A stretch of 64,000 bases of DNA from Xylophilus ampelinus (GTDB taxonomy: Bacteria > Pseudomonadota > Gammaproteobacteria > Burkholderiales > Burkholderiaceae_C), in NCBI RefSeq assembly GCF_003217575.1, contig NZ_QJTC01000017.1, positions 1 through 64,000 of the forward strand, written 5' to 3'. A program made the translations under genes and the position numbers. Below, piece by piece: positions 43,313 to 51,015 of this stretch (position 1 is the first letter of the stretch; each line of letters begins with the position of its first letter). The notes beneath the pieces are model-generated. The model was not told the origin of the DNA. It did not search any database and saw only the letters and a program-made list of their open reading frames with translations.

Positions 43313-44034
43313 GGCTGTGGTTTCCGGATGTCGTGTGTTGCGCCCTCTCCCGCACGCGGGAGAGGGCTGGGGTGAGGGCCGCCTTCCTGCAGCGCCCGCA
43401 GAATCTGCTCCCGCACCGCATCGGTCTGCAGCAGCATGTCGTCGTTCCAGAACCGGAGGACGCGCCAGCCTTTGGACTGCAGGAAGCGGGTGCGGTCGGT
43501 GTCGTAGGGCACGGCGTCGGCATGCTGGCCGCCGTCGAGTTCGACGATCAGCTTTTCTTCGATGCAGGCGAAGTCGGCGAAATAGGGGCCGATGGGGTGC
43601 TGGCGGCGGAACTTGCAGTCGGCCAAGCGTCGGTCGCGCAGGTGGTACCAGAGCAGGGATTCGGCATCTGTGGGGGTGGTGCGGAGTGCACGCGCCCTCA
43701 CCCTAACCCTCTCCCGCGTGCGGGAGAGGAGACCAGGCAGGGATGCGCTCGTTTCCCTGCCATCGCCGAAATGGACAGCGGGCGCATCGCCGAGGCCAAG
43801 CCTATCCGGCACGTCCTGCCCTTCCTGCCCTTCCTGCCCGTCCCGCATGTTCTGCATGTTCTGCATGTTCTGCATGTTCTGCATGTTCTGCATGTGCTGC
43901 ATGTGCTGCATGTGCTGCATGTGCTGCATATCCGGCGTATCCGGCGTATCCGGCGCGCCATCCTGCTCCCTCTCCCGCACGCGGGAGAGGGCTGGGGTGA
44001 GGGCCTTCGCAGTCGCCACCAAAACCACTCTCAA
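43309..44034 (-). CDS. DUF559 endonuclease-fold protein built partly from repeats
   Basis: Up to 241 codons. The supported part is the C-terminal DUF559 domain (Vsr-like fold): TTPTDAESLLWYHLRDRRL, CKFRRQHPIGPYFADFACIE, KLIVELDGGQHADAVPYDTD and GWRVLRFWNDDMLLQTDAV. Everything before it is translated repeat DNA: a 9-bp tandem array giving MQH/MQN units and two GA-type palindromic repeats giving LSRTRER-like segments. The real start is therefore unclear and may be a GTG around residue 110. The frame overlaps the stop of the fadB-like gene and the start of fadA by a few bases, so it sits inside the beta-oxidation operon. DUF559 genes are often mobile passengers; function unknown. Confidence 0.65.
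   Translation of the reverse strand: MRVVLVATAKALTPALSRVREREQDGAPDTPDTPDMQHMQHMQHMQHMQNMQNMQNMQNMQNMRDGQEGQEGQDVPDRLGLGDAPAVHFGDGRETSASLPGLLSRTRERVRVRARALRTTPTDAESLLWYHLRDRRLADCKFRRQHPIGPYFADFACIEEKLIVELDGGQHADAVPYDTDRTRFLQSKGWRVLRFWNDDMLLQTDAVREQILRALQEGGPHPSPLPRAGEGATHDIRKPQP
43341..43380 (+). repeat. GA-type palindromic repeat, copy 1
   Basis: GCCCTCTCCCGCACGCGGGAGAGGGCTGGGGTGAGGG: an 8-bp or longer stem followed by the GGGGTGAGGG tail characteristic of this family. Overlaps the 3' end of the DUF559 frame. Confidence 0.85.
43693..43730 (-). repeat. GA-type palindromic repeat, copy 2
   Basis: Inverted copy: CCCTCACCCTAACCCTCTCC then GCGTGCGGGAGAGG. Lies inside the DUF559 frame just upstream of the supported domain. 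Confidence 0.8.
43815..43953 (-). repeat. 9-bp-period tandem array in the DUF559 frame
   Basis: Consecutive 9-bp units: CCTGCCCTT types, then five CATGTTCTG and four CATGTGCTG (43846-43926), then CATATCCGG/CGTATCCGG types. All units keep one reading frame and give QEG, MQN/MQH and TPD triplets leftward. Such an array changes length by slippage. Confidence 0.9.
43970..44005 (+). repeat. GA-type palindromic repeat, copy 3
   Basis: CCCTCTCCCGCACGCGGGAGAGGGCTGGGGTGAGGG, nearly identical to copy 1. It lies next to the start of the DUF559 frame and the 3' end of the fadB-like gene. Confidence 0.85.
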
Positions 44035-46499
44035 TTCCGCACCGGCTTACCTGTCGACAGCATCCCCATGATCCGCTCCTGCGTCTTGGGGTGCACGATC
44101 AGCGAGCAGAACGCCTTGCGCTCCAGCGCCATCACATACTCCTCGGTCACCAGCGTGCCGACATCCACGTCGCCGCCGCAGACCACGTGCGCGATCAGCC
44201 CGGCGATGTGGAAATCGTGCGCGCTGATGAAGCCGCCGTCCCGCATGTTGACCAGCTGGCCCTTGATCGTGGCGACGCCGCTGCGGCCCGCGACCTTGAA
44301 GCGGCGCCTCGGCGGCGCGCGCCAGCCGGCCTCGGCCATGGCCTTGGCTTCGGTGAGGGCGACGTACAGCAGCTCGTCCTTGTGCGGCACGACGATGTCG
44401 CTCTCCAGCAGGTAGCCGAGCTTGCGCGACTCCAGCGCGCTGGTACCCACCTTGGCCATCGCCGCGGCGGTGAAGCCCTCGGTGAGGAAGGGCAGCAGGT
44501 CGCTGCCGGTGCTGGCGGCGGCGTTCTCGGCCGCGCGGCGGGCGATGTAGGCCAGGCCGCCGGCGCCGGGCACCAGGCCCACGCCGACCTCGACCAGGCC
44601 GATGTAGCTCTCCATCGCGACGACGCGGCGGGCCGAATGCACCGCCAGCTCGCAGCCGCCGCCCAGCGCCAGACCGCGCACCGCCGACACCACCGGCACG
44701 CCGGCGTAGCGGATCTTCAGCATCGTGTTCTGCAGTTCCTGCTCGGCGCCCTCGATCGCGTCGACGCCGGCGACCACGAAGGCCGGCAGCATCGCCTGCA
44801 GGTCGGCGCCGACCGAGAACATCTCGTCGGGCGACCAGATCACCAGGGCGTCGTATTCGCGCTCGGCCAGCTCCACCGCGGCGGCCAGGGCCTCGGCCAC
44901 GTCGGGGCTGATGGCGTGCATCTTGGAATGGATGCTGGCGATCAGCACCCGGCCGCGCGACGGATCGCCTGCGGATTCGCCCAGCGTCCAGACGCGCACG
45001 TCACCGTCGTCGCGGAGGGTGGTGCCGGTCTCGGCCACGGTGGGCGCGCCGCTGCCGCGGACGGTCTCGGCAAACAGCTGGCGGGCATGCACCGGCAGGC
45101 GGCGCACGGGCACGAAGCGGTTCTCCGCCGCGCTCCACGATCCGTACAGCGTGTGCACGCCGCCGGCCTCGGCCACCGGGCCTTCGAAGACCCACTGCGG
45201 CAGCGGCGCGGACGACAGCGCCTCGCCCCGGTCGATGTCGTCCTGCACCATCTTCGCGACGTCCAGCCAGCCGGCCTCCTGCCACAGCTCGAACGGGCCC
45301 TGCTGCATGCCGAAGCCCCAGCGCATGGCCAGATCGACGTCGCGCGCGCTCTCGGCGATGGTGGCCAGGTGCACCGCGGCGTAGTGGAAGCCGTCGCGCA
45401 GGATCGCCCACAGGAATTTGCCCTGGGCGCCTTCGCTGTCGCGCAGCAAGCGCAGACGCTCGGCGGCGGGCTTCTTCAGCATGCGGCCGTACACCTCGTC
45501 GGCCTTGGCGCCGCCGGGCACGTAGTCGCCTTCGGCCAGGTCGAAGCGCAGGATGTCGCGGCCCACCTTCTTGTAGAAACCGGCCTTGGTCTTCTGGCCC
45601 AGATTTTTCATCTCCAGCAGCTTGGCCAGGACCGCGGGGGTGCCGTAGCTGCCGTAGAACGGGTCGTACTTCGTGTCCCCTGCGCTCGCGTCGGCGCTCA
45701 GGTTGTCCTGCAGCGTCTTGACGACGTGGGCCAGGGTGTCGAGGCCCACCACGTCGGCGGTGCGGAAGGTGCCGCTGCTGGCGCGGCCCAGCTTCTTGCC
45801 GGTGAGGTCGTCGACCACGTCGGGCGTCAGGCCGTACTTCTCGGCCTCCTTCAAGGTCGCCAGCATGCCTGCGATGCCGACCCGGTTGGCGATGAAGTTG
45901 GGCGTGTCCTGTGCGCGCACCACGCCCTTGCCGAGGGCGCGGGTGACGAAGGTCTCCAGGTCGTCCAGCACCTGCGCATCGGTGGCGGGCGTGGCGATCA
46001 ATTCCACCAGCGCCATGTAGCGCGGCGGGTTGAAGAAATGGATGCCGCAGAAGCGGTGGCGCAGCGCCTCGGGCACCGCCTCGCTCAGCGTGGTGATCGA
46101 CAGGCCCGAGGTGTTCGAGGCCAGGATGGCGTGCGGTGCGACGTGCGGCGCGATCTTCTCGTACAGCGCCAGCTTCCAGTCGAGCCGCTCGGCGATCGCC
46201 TCGATCACCAGGTCGCAGCCGGCGAGCTGGCCGAGATCGTCCTCGTAGTTGGCCTGGCCGATCAGCACGGCGTCTTCGGGCACGCCCAGCGGCGCGGGCT
46301 TCTGCTTCTTCAGGCCTTCGACCGCCCGCGCGACGATGCCGTTCTTGGCCGCGCCCTGGGCGGTGTTGCCGGCCTGGTCCTTGACCGGCAGGTCGAACAG
46401 CACCACCGGCACCCCGACGTTGACGAGATGCGCCGCGATCTGCGCGCCCATCACGCCCGCGCCGAGCACGGCGACTTTCTTCACTTGAAATCGTGTCAT
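44031..46499 (-). CDS. 3-hydroxyacyl-CoA dehydrogenase / enoyl-CoA hydratase bifunctional protein
   Basis: 822 residues in FadN-like order: NAD-binding 3-hydroxyacyl-CoA dehydrogenase domain first (VAVLGAGVMGAQIAAHLVN; LASNTSGLSITTLSEAVP; RFCGIHFFNPPRYMALVELI with the catalytic His; GKGVVRAQDTPNFIANRVG), a second dehydrogenase C-terminal domain, and a crotonase-like domain in the last third (SVGADLQAMLPAF; GLALGGGCELAVHSARRV; VGVGLVPGAGGLAYI). This order is the reverse of E. coli FadB. It hydrates enoyl-CoA and oxidises hydroxyacyl-CoA. Middle gene of the leftward beta-oxidation operon; preceded by 378 bp of repeat-rich DNA. Confidence 0.94.
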   Translation of the reverse strand: MTRFQVKKVAVLGAGVMGAQIAAHLVNVGVPVVLFDLPVKDQAGNTAQGAAKNGIVARAVEGLKKQKPAPLGVPEDAVLIGQANYEDDLGQLAGCDLVIEAIAERLDWKLALYEKIAPHVAPHAILASNTSGLSITTLSEAVPEALRHRFCGIHFFNPPRYMALVELIATPATDAQVLDDLETFVTRALGKGVVRAQDTPNFIANRVGIAGMLATLKEAEKYGLTPDVVDDLTGKKLGRASSGTFRTADVVGLDTLAHVVKTLQDNLSADASAGDTKYDPFYGSYGTPAVLAKLLEMKNLGQKTKAGFYKKVGRDILRFDLAEGDYVPGGAKADEVYGRMLKKPAAERLRLLRDSEGAQGKFLWAILRDGFHYAAVHLATIAESARDVDLAMRWGFGMQQGPFELWQEAGWLDVAKMVQDDIDRGEALSSAPLPQWVFEGPVAEAGGVHTLYGSWSAAENRFVPVRRLPVHARQLFAETVRGSGAPTVAETGTTLRDDGDVRVWTLGESAGDPSRGRVLIASIHSKMHAISPDVAEALAAAVELAEREYDALVIWSPDEMFSVGADLQAMLPAFVVAGVDAIEGAEQELQNTMLKIRYAGVPVVSAVRGLALGGGCELAVHSARRVVAMESYIGLVEVGVGLVPGAGGLAYIARRAAENAAASTGSDLLPFLTEGFTAAAMAKVGTSALESRKLGYLLESDIVVPHKDELLYVALTEAKAMAEAGWRAPPRRRFKVAGRSGVATIKGQLVNMRDGGFISAHDFHIAGLIAHVVCGGDVDVGTLVTEEYVMALERKAFCSLIVHPKTQERIMGMLSTGKPVRN

Positions 46500-46553
46500 G
46501 TTCTTGTGATCCTTAATTCTTCATAGAGGCACGCTGCCCCCGCGGGGTTTCGC

Positions 46554-46666
46554 TCCCTCTCCCTCCGGGAGAGGGCGGGGGTGAGAGCGCCCGCTCGGCA
46601 TGGCGACTGCCACAAGCCAGCGTCGCGCGGCCCTCATCCCAGCCTTCTCCCAGAGGAAGAAGGAGC
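46554..46666 (+). repeat. long GA-type direct repeat, copy 1
   Basis: CCCTCTCCCTCCGGGAGAGG then GGGGGTGAGAGCGCCCGCTC, GGCATGGCGAC, GCGCGGCCCTCATCCCA and CTTCTCCCAGAG, ending GAAGGAGC. The same order occurs at 46738-46852 with about 90 percent identity by eye. Confidence 0.85.
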
Positions 46667-46737
46667 AAGACCGGAGCCGACCTGCCTGGCTACCTTTTCC
46701 ATTTGGCAAGAAGCCATACAGGCACCGACCTGACCGA

Positions 46738-46852
46738 CTCCCTCTCCCCGTGGGAGAGGGCGGGGGTGAGGGCGCCCGCTCGGCATGGCGACGGCCATCT
46801 GCCAGCGTTGCGCGGCCCTCATCCCAACCTTCTCCCAGAGGGAGAAGGAGCG
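46738..46852 (+). repeat. long GA-type direct repeat, copy 2
   Basis: CCCTCTCCCCGTGGGAGAGG and the same following modules as copy 1, ending 26 bp from the 3' end of the DUF2147 gene. Two close direct repeats of this length are a potential recombination or deletion site. Confidence 0.85.
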
Positions 46853-46877
46853 AATCCAAGGGCATCGGTCGCGTGCA

Positions 46878-47318
46878 TCAAGGCACGCGTTGCCACACCT
46901 GCGTGCGCCAGAAAGGCCCCAGGTAGCCGCGCACTTCCATCCGCGCGCCGCCGTCGATCGGGGTGAAGCTGGCCCGGTATTCCTTGCCGTTCTCCGGGTC
47001 CAGGATCTGCCCGCCCTCCCACACCGCCTTGTCGGCCGCCTTCTGGCCGCCGCAGATGATGTCCAGGCCGACGATGGGCTTGTCCTTGCGGTCGTCGGTG
47101 CATTCGATGCAGCGGGCGGCCGGGTCGGCGTCCTTGCGCAGCACCTGGGCCACGCGGCCGGCGAGCGCGCCGGCCTGCTCGGTGATGACGACCTGCGACT
47201 TCGGCTCGCCGGTCTTCTCGTCCACCGTGCGCCAGGTGCCGACCGGGCCGGTCTGCGCCTGGGCCTGCGCCGCACCCGCGAACGCTATCAAAACAATAGC
47301 TATATGCCGGTAATTCAT
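46878..47318 (-). CDS. DUF2147 family secreted protein
   Basis: 146 residues: signal peptide (HIAIVLIAFAGAAQAQAQ) and a DUF2147 domain, a small beta-barrel-like periplasmic domain of unknown function: GPVGTWRTVDEKTGEPKSQV, IVGLDIICGGQKAADKAVW, GGQILDPENGKEYRASF and ARMEVRGYLGPFWRTQVWQR. Ribosome site GGAGG five bases before the ATG. Both that site and the first 12 codons lie in an interspersed element (copy 9). It lies within the beta-oxidation operon, 29 bp after the acyl-CoA dehydrogenase gene; why a periplasmic protein is here is not known. Confidence 0.85.
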   Translation of the reverse strand: MNYRHIAIVLIAFAGAAQAQAQTGPVGTWRTVDEKTGEPKSQVVITEQAGALAGRVAQVLRKDADPAARCIECTDDRKDKPIVGLDIICGGQKAADKAVWEGGQILDPENGKEYRASFTPIDGGARMEVRGYLGPFWRTQVWQRVP

Positions 47319-47346
47319 GAGGGCCTCCGGTACTTTTTGCTTGAAG
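47283..47346 (+). repeat. 65-bp interspersed element, copy 9 (start of DUF2147 gene)
   Basis: ACGCTATCAAAACAATAGCT, ATGCCGGTAATTC, GGGCCTCCGG, CTTTTTGCTTGAAG. Read leftward it provides the GGAGG ribosome site, the ATG and the first residues of the signal peptide of the DUF2147 protein. Confidence 0.8.
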
Positions 47347-47347
47347 T

Positions 47348-49156
47348 TCAGGCGAACACCGCGTCGGTGTCCATCAGCGGGCGGGCGCCGGCGCGGGCGG
47401 TGCGCATCAGCGTGGCGGTCTCGGGGAAGAGCTTGGCGAAGTAGAAGCGCGCGGTCTGCAGCTTGGCCAGGTAGAAGGTGTCGGTGCTGCCCTCGGCGAT
47501 CTTCTTGAGCGACACCTGCGCCATGCGGGCGAAGAAATAGCCGAAGACCAGGTGGCCCGCGACGCGCAGGTAGTCGACCGCGGCGGCGCCCACCTCGTCG
47601 GGGTTTTGCGAGCCCTTGAAGCCGATCTCGGTGGTGAACTTGGTCATCTGGTCGCCCAGGGTGGCGATCGGGTTGATGAACTCGGCCATCTTCTCGTTGA
47701 CGCCCTCCTCCTCCACCAGCTTGGCGACCAGCTTGCCGAACTTCTTGAGCGACGCGCCGTTGTTGCCGAGGATCTTGCGGCCCAGCAGGTCGAGCGACTG
47801 GATGGTGTTGGTGCCCTCGTAGACCATGTTGATCCGCGCGTCGCGCACGAACTGCTCCATGCCCCATTCGTGGATGTAGCCGTGGCCGCCGAAGACCTGC
47901 TGGCACTGGGTGGTGGCGTTCCAGGCGTTGTCGGTGATGAAGGCCTTGACGATCGGCGTCAGCAGCGCGACCAGCTCGGCAGAGTCCTTGCGCACCTTCT
48001 CGTCGGGATGGTGGATCTCCTTGTCGAGCAGCAGCGCGCAGTAGGTGGCCATGGCGCGGCCGCCTTCGGCATAGGCGCGGGCGGTGAGCAGCATCTTGCG
48101 CACGTCGGGATGCACGATGATCGGATCGGCCGGCTGGCTCTTGTCCTTGGTGCCCGAGAGGCTGCGCATCTGGATGCGGTCCTTGGCGTAGGCCACCGCG
48201 TTCTGGTAGGCCACCTCGGTCAGGCCGAGCGACTGGTTGCCCACGCCCAGGCGGGCGGCGTTCATCATCACGAACATCGCCGCCAGGCCCTTGTTGGGCT
48301 GGCCCACCAGGGAGCCGGTGGCGCCGTCGATCACGATCTGCGCGGTGGCGTTGCCGTGGATGCCCATCTTGTGCTCCAGGCCGCCGCAGTAGATCGGGTT
48401 GCGGTCGCCCAGGGAGCCGTCGGCGTTGACGTGGAACTTGGGCACCGCGAACAGGCTGATGCCCTTGCTGCCGGCCGGCGCATCGGGCAGGCGGGCCAGC
48501 ACCAGGTGCACGATGTTGTCGGTCATGTCGTGCTCGCCGGCGCTGATGAAGATCTTGTTGCCGGTGAGCTTGTAGCTGCCGTCGGCCCGCCCGTCCTCGC
48601 AAGGAATGGCCTTGGTGCGCAGCAGGCCCAGGTCGGTGCCGCAGTGCGGCTCGGTCAGGCACATGGTGCCGGTCCATTCGCCGCGGGCGAGCTTGGGCAG
48701 GTAGAGCTTCTTCTGCTCCTCGGTGCCGTGCACGTGCAGCGCCTCGTAGGCGCCGTGCGACAGGCCCGGATACATCGTCCAGGCCTGGTTGGCCGAGTTC
48801 ATCATCTCGTAGAAGCACTGGTTGGCGACGAAGGGCAGGCCCTGGCCGCCGTAGGCCGGATCGCAGGAGAGCGCCGCCCAGCCGCCTTCCACGTACTGCC
48901 TGTAGGCCTCCTTGAAACCCCGGGGCGTGGTGACTTCGTGGGTGGCCTTGTCGAGCGTGCAGCCCTCCTCGTCGCCCGGCAGGTTCAGCGGGAAGATCAC
49001 CTCGGCGGCGAACTTGCCGCCCTCTTCCAGCACCGCGTTCAGTGTGTCGGCATCCACCTCGGCATGCTGCGGCAGCGCCTTGAATTCCTCGGTGACGTCG
49101 AGTAGCTCGTGCAGCACGAACTGCATGTCGCGCAGCGGGGGCGAATAGATCGGCAT
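47348..49156 (-). CDS. acyl-CoA dehydrogenase, long C-terminal type
   Basis: 602 residues of the acyl-CoA dehydrogenase fold with the extended C-terminal domain, as in the group that includes DmdC-like enzymes. MPIYSPPLRDMQFVLHELLD is the typical opening of this group; CLTEPHCGTDLGLLRTKA and FISAGEHDMTDNIVHLVLA bind flavin; the catalytic base region is MVYEGTNTIQSLDLLGRKIL. Oxidises acyl-CoA to trans-2-enoyl-CoA with FAD. First enzyme gene after the TetR regulator (45 bp), so the whole beta-oxidation set probably starts here. Chain-length preference cannot be told. Confidence 0.95.
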   Translation of the reverse strand: MPIYSPPLRDMQFVLHELLDVTEEFKALPQHAEVDADTLNAVLEEGGKFAAEVIFPLNLPGDEEGCTLDKATHEVTTPRGFKEAYRQYVEGGWAALSCDPAYGGQGLPFVANQCFYEMMNSANQAWTMYPGLSHGAYEALHVHGTEEQKKLYLPKLARGEWTGTMCLTEPHCGTDLGLLRTKAIPCEDGRADGSYKLTGNKIFISAGEHDMTDNIVHLVLARLPDAPAGSKGISLFAVPKFHVNADGSLGDRNPIYCGGLEHKMGIHGNATAQIVIDGATGSLVGQPNKGLAAMFVMMNAARLGVGNQSLGLTEVAYQNAVAYAKDRIQMRSLSGTKDKSQPADPIIVHPDVRKMLLTARAYAEGGRAMATYCALLLDKEIHHPDEKVRKDSAELVALLTPIVKAFITDNAWNATTQCQQVFGGHGYIHEWGMEQFVRDARINMVYEGTNTIQSLDLLGRKILGNNGASLKKFGKLVAKLVEEEGVNEKMAEFINPIATLGDQMTKFTTEIGFKGSQNPDEVGAAAVDYLRVAGHLVFGYFFARMAQVSLKKIAEGSTDTFYLAKLQTARFYFAKLFPETATLMRTARAGARPLMDTDAVFA

Positions 49157-49201
49157 GGGGTCTCCAGGAGGGATGGGATGTGGGGGGGGTGGGAACGAAA
49201 C

Positions 49202-49888
49202 TCAGGCCGGCCGCACGGGCGGCGTCCCGTAACGCAGCAGGATGTTGGCGAAGCCGGTCTGCGCCCGCACCAGCGAACGCGGCGAGCGCAGGAAACGCGC
49301 CTCGTAGTGCAGCGCCAGGATCAAGCCATGGATCTCGAAGACCATCTGCTCCTCGTCGGCGTCGGCGCGCAGGTGGCCGACCCGCTTGGCCTGCACCAGC
49401 GCCCGGTGCAGCGCCCGCAGCCAGGTCTTGACCGAGCTGGCGAGCGCATCGCGCACCGGGCCGGGCCGGTCGTCGAACTCGGCCGCACCGCTGATGTAGA
49501 TGCAGCCCGAATCGATCTCGGTCGAGGTGCGGCGCATCCAGTGGGCGAACAGCGCCCGCAGCCGCGGCAGGCCGCGCGGCTCCTTCAGCGCGGGGTAGAA
49601 CACCTCGGCCTCGAAGCGGGCATGGTACTCGCGCACCACCGAGATCTGCAGCTCTTCGCGCGAACCGAAGTGGGCGAAGACGCCAGACTTGCTCATCTGC
49701 GTCACCTCGGCCAGCGCGCCGATCGACAGGCCTTCCAGCCCGATCTGCGTGGCCAGCCCCAACGCCGCATCGACGATGGCAGCCTTGGTCTGCTGGCCCT
49801 TCTGCGACACGCGGCTGTCCCGCGCTGCGGCGCCCGCGGTCGGAGGGGGTGCTTCGGAGGCGAGGGCGGTGGGAGAGATAGGTACCAT
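49202..49888 (-). CDS. TetR/AcrR-family regulator of the beta-oxidation operon
   Basis: 228 residues: N-terminal helix-turn-helix (TKAAIVDAALGLATQIGLEG; LAEVTQMSKSGVFAHFGSRE) and a ligand-binding C-terminal domain (LRALFAHWMRRTSTEIDSGC). First gene of the leftward operon. A perfect 14-bp palindrome lies 10 bp upstream of its start, so it probably represses itself and the fatty-acid genes behind it until an acyl-CoA ligand binds; the ligand is inferred from the operon. The N-terminal 25 residues before QKGQQTKAAI are Pro/Ala-rich, and an internal start is possible. Confidence 0.92.
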   Translation of the reverse strand: MVPISPTALASEAPPPTAGAAARDSRVSQKGQQTKAAIVDAALGLATQIGLEGLSIGALAEVTQMSKSGVFAHFGSREELQISVVREYHARFEAEVFYPALKEPRGLPRLRALFAHWMRRTSTEIDSGCIYISGAAEFDDRPGPVRDALASSVKTWLRALHRALVQAKRVGHLRADADEEQMVFEIHGLILALHYEARFLRSPRSLVRAQTGFANILLRYGTPPVRPA

Positions 49889-49897
49889 GAAATAAAA

Positions 49898-49911
49898 AGA
49901 ACGATCGTTCT
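49898..49911. promoter_or_regulatory. TetR-type operator palindrome
   Basis: AGAACGATCGTTCT, a perfect 14-bp palindrome in an A+T-rich patch just before the tetR start codon. The AACGATCGTT core is of the kind bound by TetR-family proteins. Expected to be an autoregulatory site. Confidence 0.8.
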
Positions 49912-49990
49912 ATTTTGCAGGAAAAGCACCGGGCGGCAAACCCCCGGCGGCAGCGGCCGGCGACGTCGCGCGCGCGACGTTCACGGTCCG

Positions 49991-51007
49991 CTAGAGCGTG
50001 TCGGCGCCCCGGATGCGTCGGCTGAGCCGCTGGCCCCAGCGGATGGCGGGCCGCTCGACCCAGCACCATGACGCCGCCGCCAGCACCAGCGTGACCGGCC
50101 CGGCCGCCCCCACCAGCATCCAGGCGCCGTCGACGCCGTGCGCTTTCAACACCAGGATCACGCCGAAGTGCCAGACGTAGATGCCGTAGCCCAGTACCCC
50201 GATCCCGCGCGCCAGCGGGTTCGCCACGATCCATTGCGGCGCGATGACCGCTCCTACGAGGAAGGCCGCGACAAAGGGCCAGAGCAGGTACGGCCGCTCC
50301 CACTCGAAGAAGCCCGGATCCCCTCCCCAGGCCCAGGCCACCGCCGACGAGCTGGCGAAACCGAGCCCCAACAGTCCGGCCCAGAGCAGCCACCGGCCCA
50401 TGGCGGCCGGCACCCGCGCGATGCCCACGGCGATCGCCATGCCGATCACGAAAGGCACGACCCGGAACTTCAGTCCGATGCCCTGCCAGGGAATCTGCAC
50501 CAGCTGCAGGTGGTCGAAGACGAAAAAGCTGCTCGCCGCCAGCGCGGCCAGAGCCGGCAGCGCATGCCTGCCGCTGCAGCGGCAGGCCACGACGAAGAGC
50601 GGCAGCACCGCGTAGAACAGAAGCTCCTGCTTCACCGTCCAGAAGTGCATGTCGGCCTCGACCAGCGCCAGGTGGGACAGCACCCGGCTCCAGCCGCCGA
50701 AGGCCGGCACCAGCCATGCATAGATGGGCAGCGCCACGCAGAGCAGCGGCCAGATGCGCAGCAGCCGCCGCGCGGCGTAGCCCGCCAGGTCGCGGGCGGT
50801 GAAGCGGTAGGCCCGGTCCACGAACGGCCGGAACAGCAGGAAGCCGCTGAGCATGAAGAACAGCCACACACCGGAGCCGCCCCAGGCATGGAAGCCCACG
50901 GAATGCGCCCAGAACACCATCGCCGCCGCCCAGCCGCGCACCCCGTCCACCGCGGCCGACCGGGGCGGCGCGCCGTCTACCGGCAAAACGGGATCGGGCG
51001 CGGCCAC
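49991..51007 (-). CDS. acyltransferase 3 family membrane protein
   Basis: 338 residues of the OafA-like acyltransferase 3 family, which O-acetylate or otherwise acylate polysaccharides at the inner membrane. Opening VDGVRGWAAAMVFWAHS with the conserved histidine, FFMLSGFLLFRPFV (SGF motif), AARRLLRIWPLLC, FWTVKQELLFYAVLPLF and about ten hydrophobic helices. No ATG is near the N terminus; a GTG at 51005-51007, eight bases after the stop of the glycosyltransferase gene, is the best start. Last gene of the leftward polysaccharide operon. Confidence 0.85.
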   Translation of the reverse strand: MAAPDPVLPVDGAPPRSAAVDGVRGWAAAMVFWAHSVGFHAWGGSGVWLFFMLSGFLLFRPFVDRAYRFTARDLAGYAARRLLRIWPLLCVALPIYAWLVPAFGGWSRVLSHLALVEADMHFWTVKQELLFYAVLPLFVVACRCSGRHALPALAALAASSFFVFDHLQLVQIPWQGIGLKFRVVPFVIGMAIAVGIARVPAAMGRWLLWAGLLGLGFASSSAVAWAWGGDPGFFEWERPYLLWPFVAAFLVGAVIAPQWIVANPLARGIGVLGYGIYVWHFGVILVLKAHGVDGAWMLVGAAGPVTLVLAAASWCWVERPAIRWGQRLSRRIRGADTL

Positions 51008-51015
51008 GGCCGCCT

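Larger units (their letters stand above)
46500..46877. other. gene-free, repeat-filled stretch upstream of the fadB-like gene
   Basis: 378 bp consisting largely of two roughly 114-bp direct repeats and a short unique spacer. No reading frame with family resemblance on either strand. It may contain a secondary promoter or an RNA-processing site inside the beta-oxidation operon. Confidence 0.6.

Noticed and set aside
43846..43926. Regular repeats that might be taken for a CRISPR array
   Set aside because: The units are 9 bp with no spacers between them; this is a simple tandem array within a reading frame.
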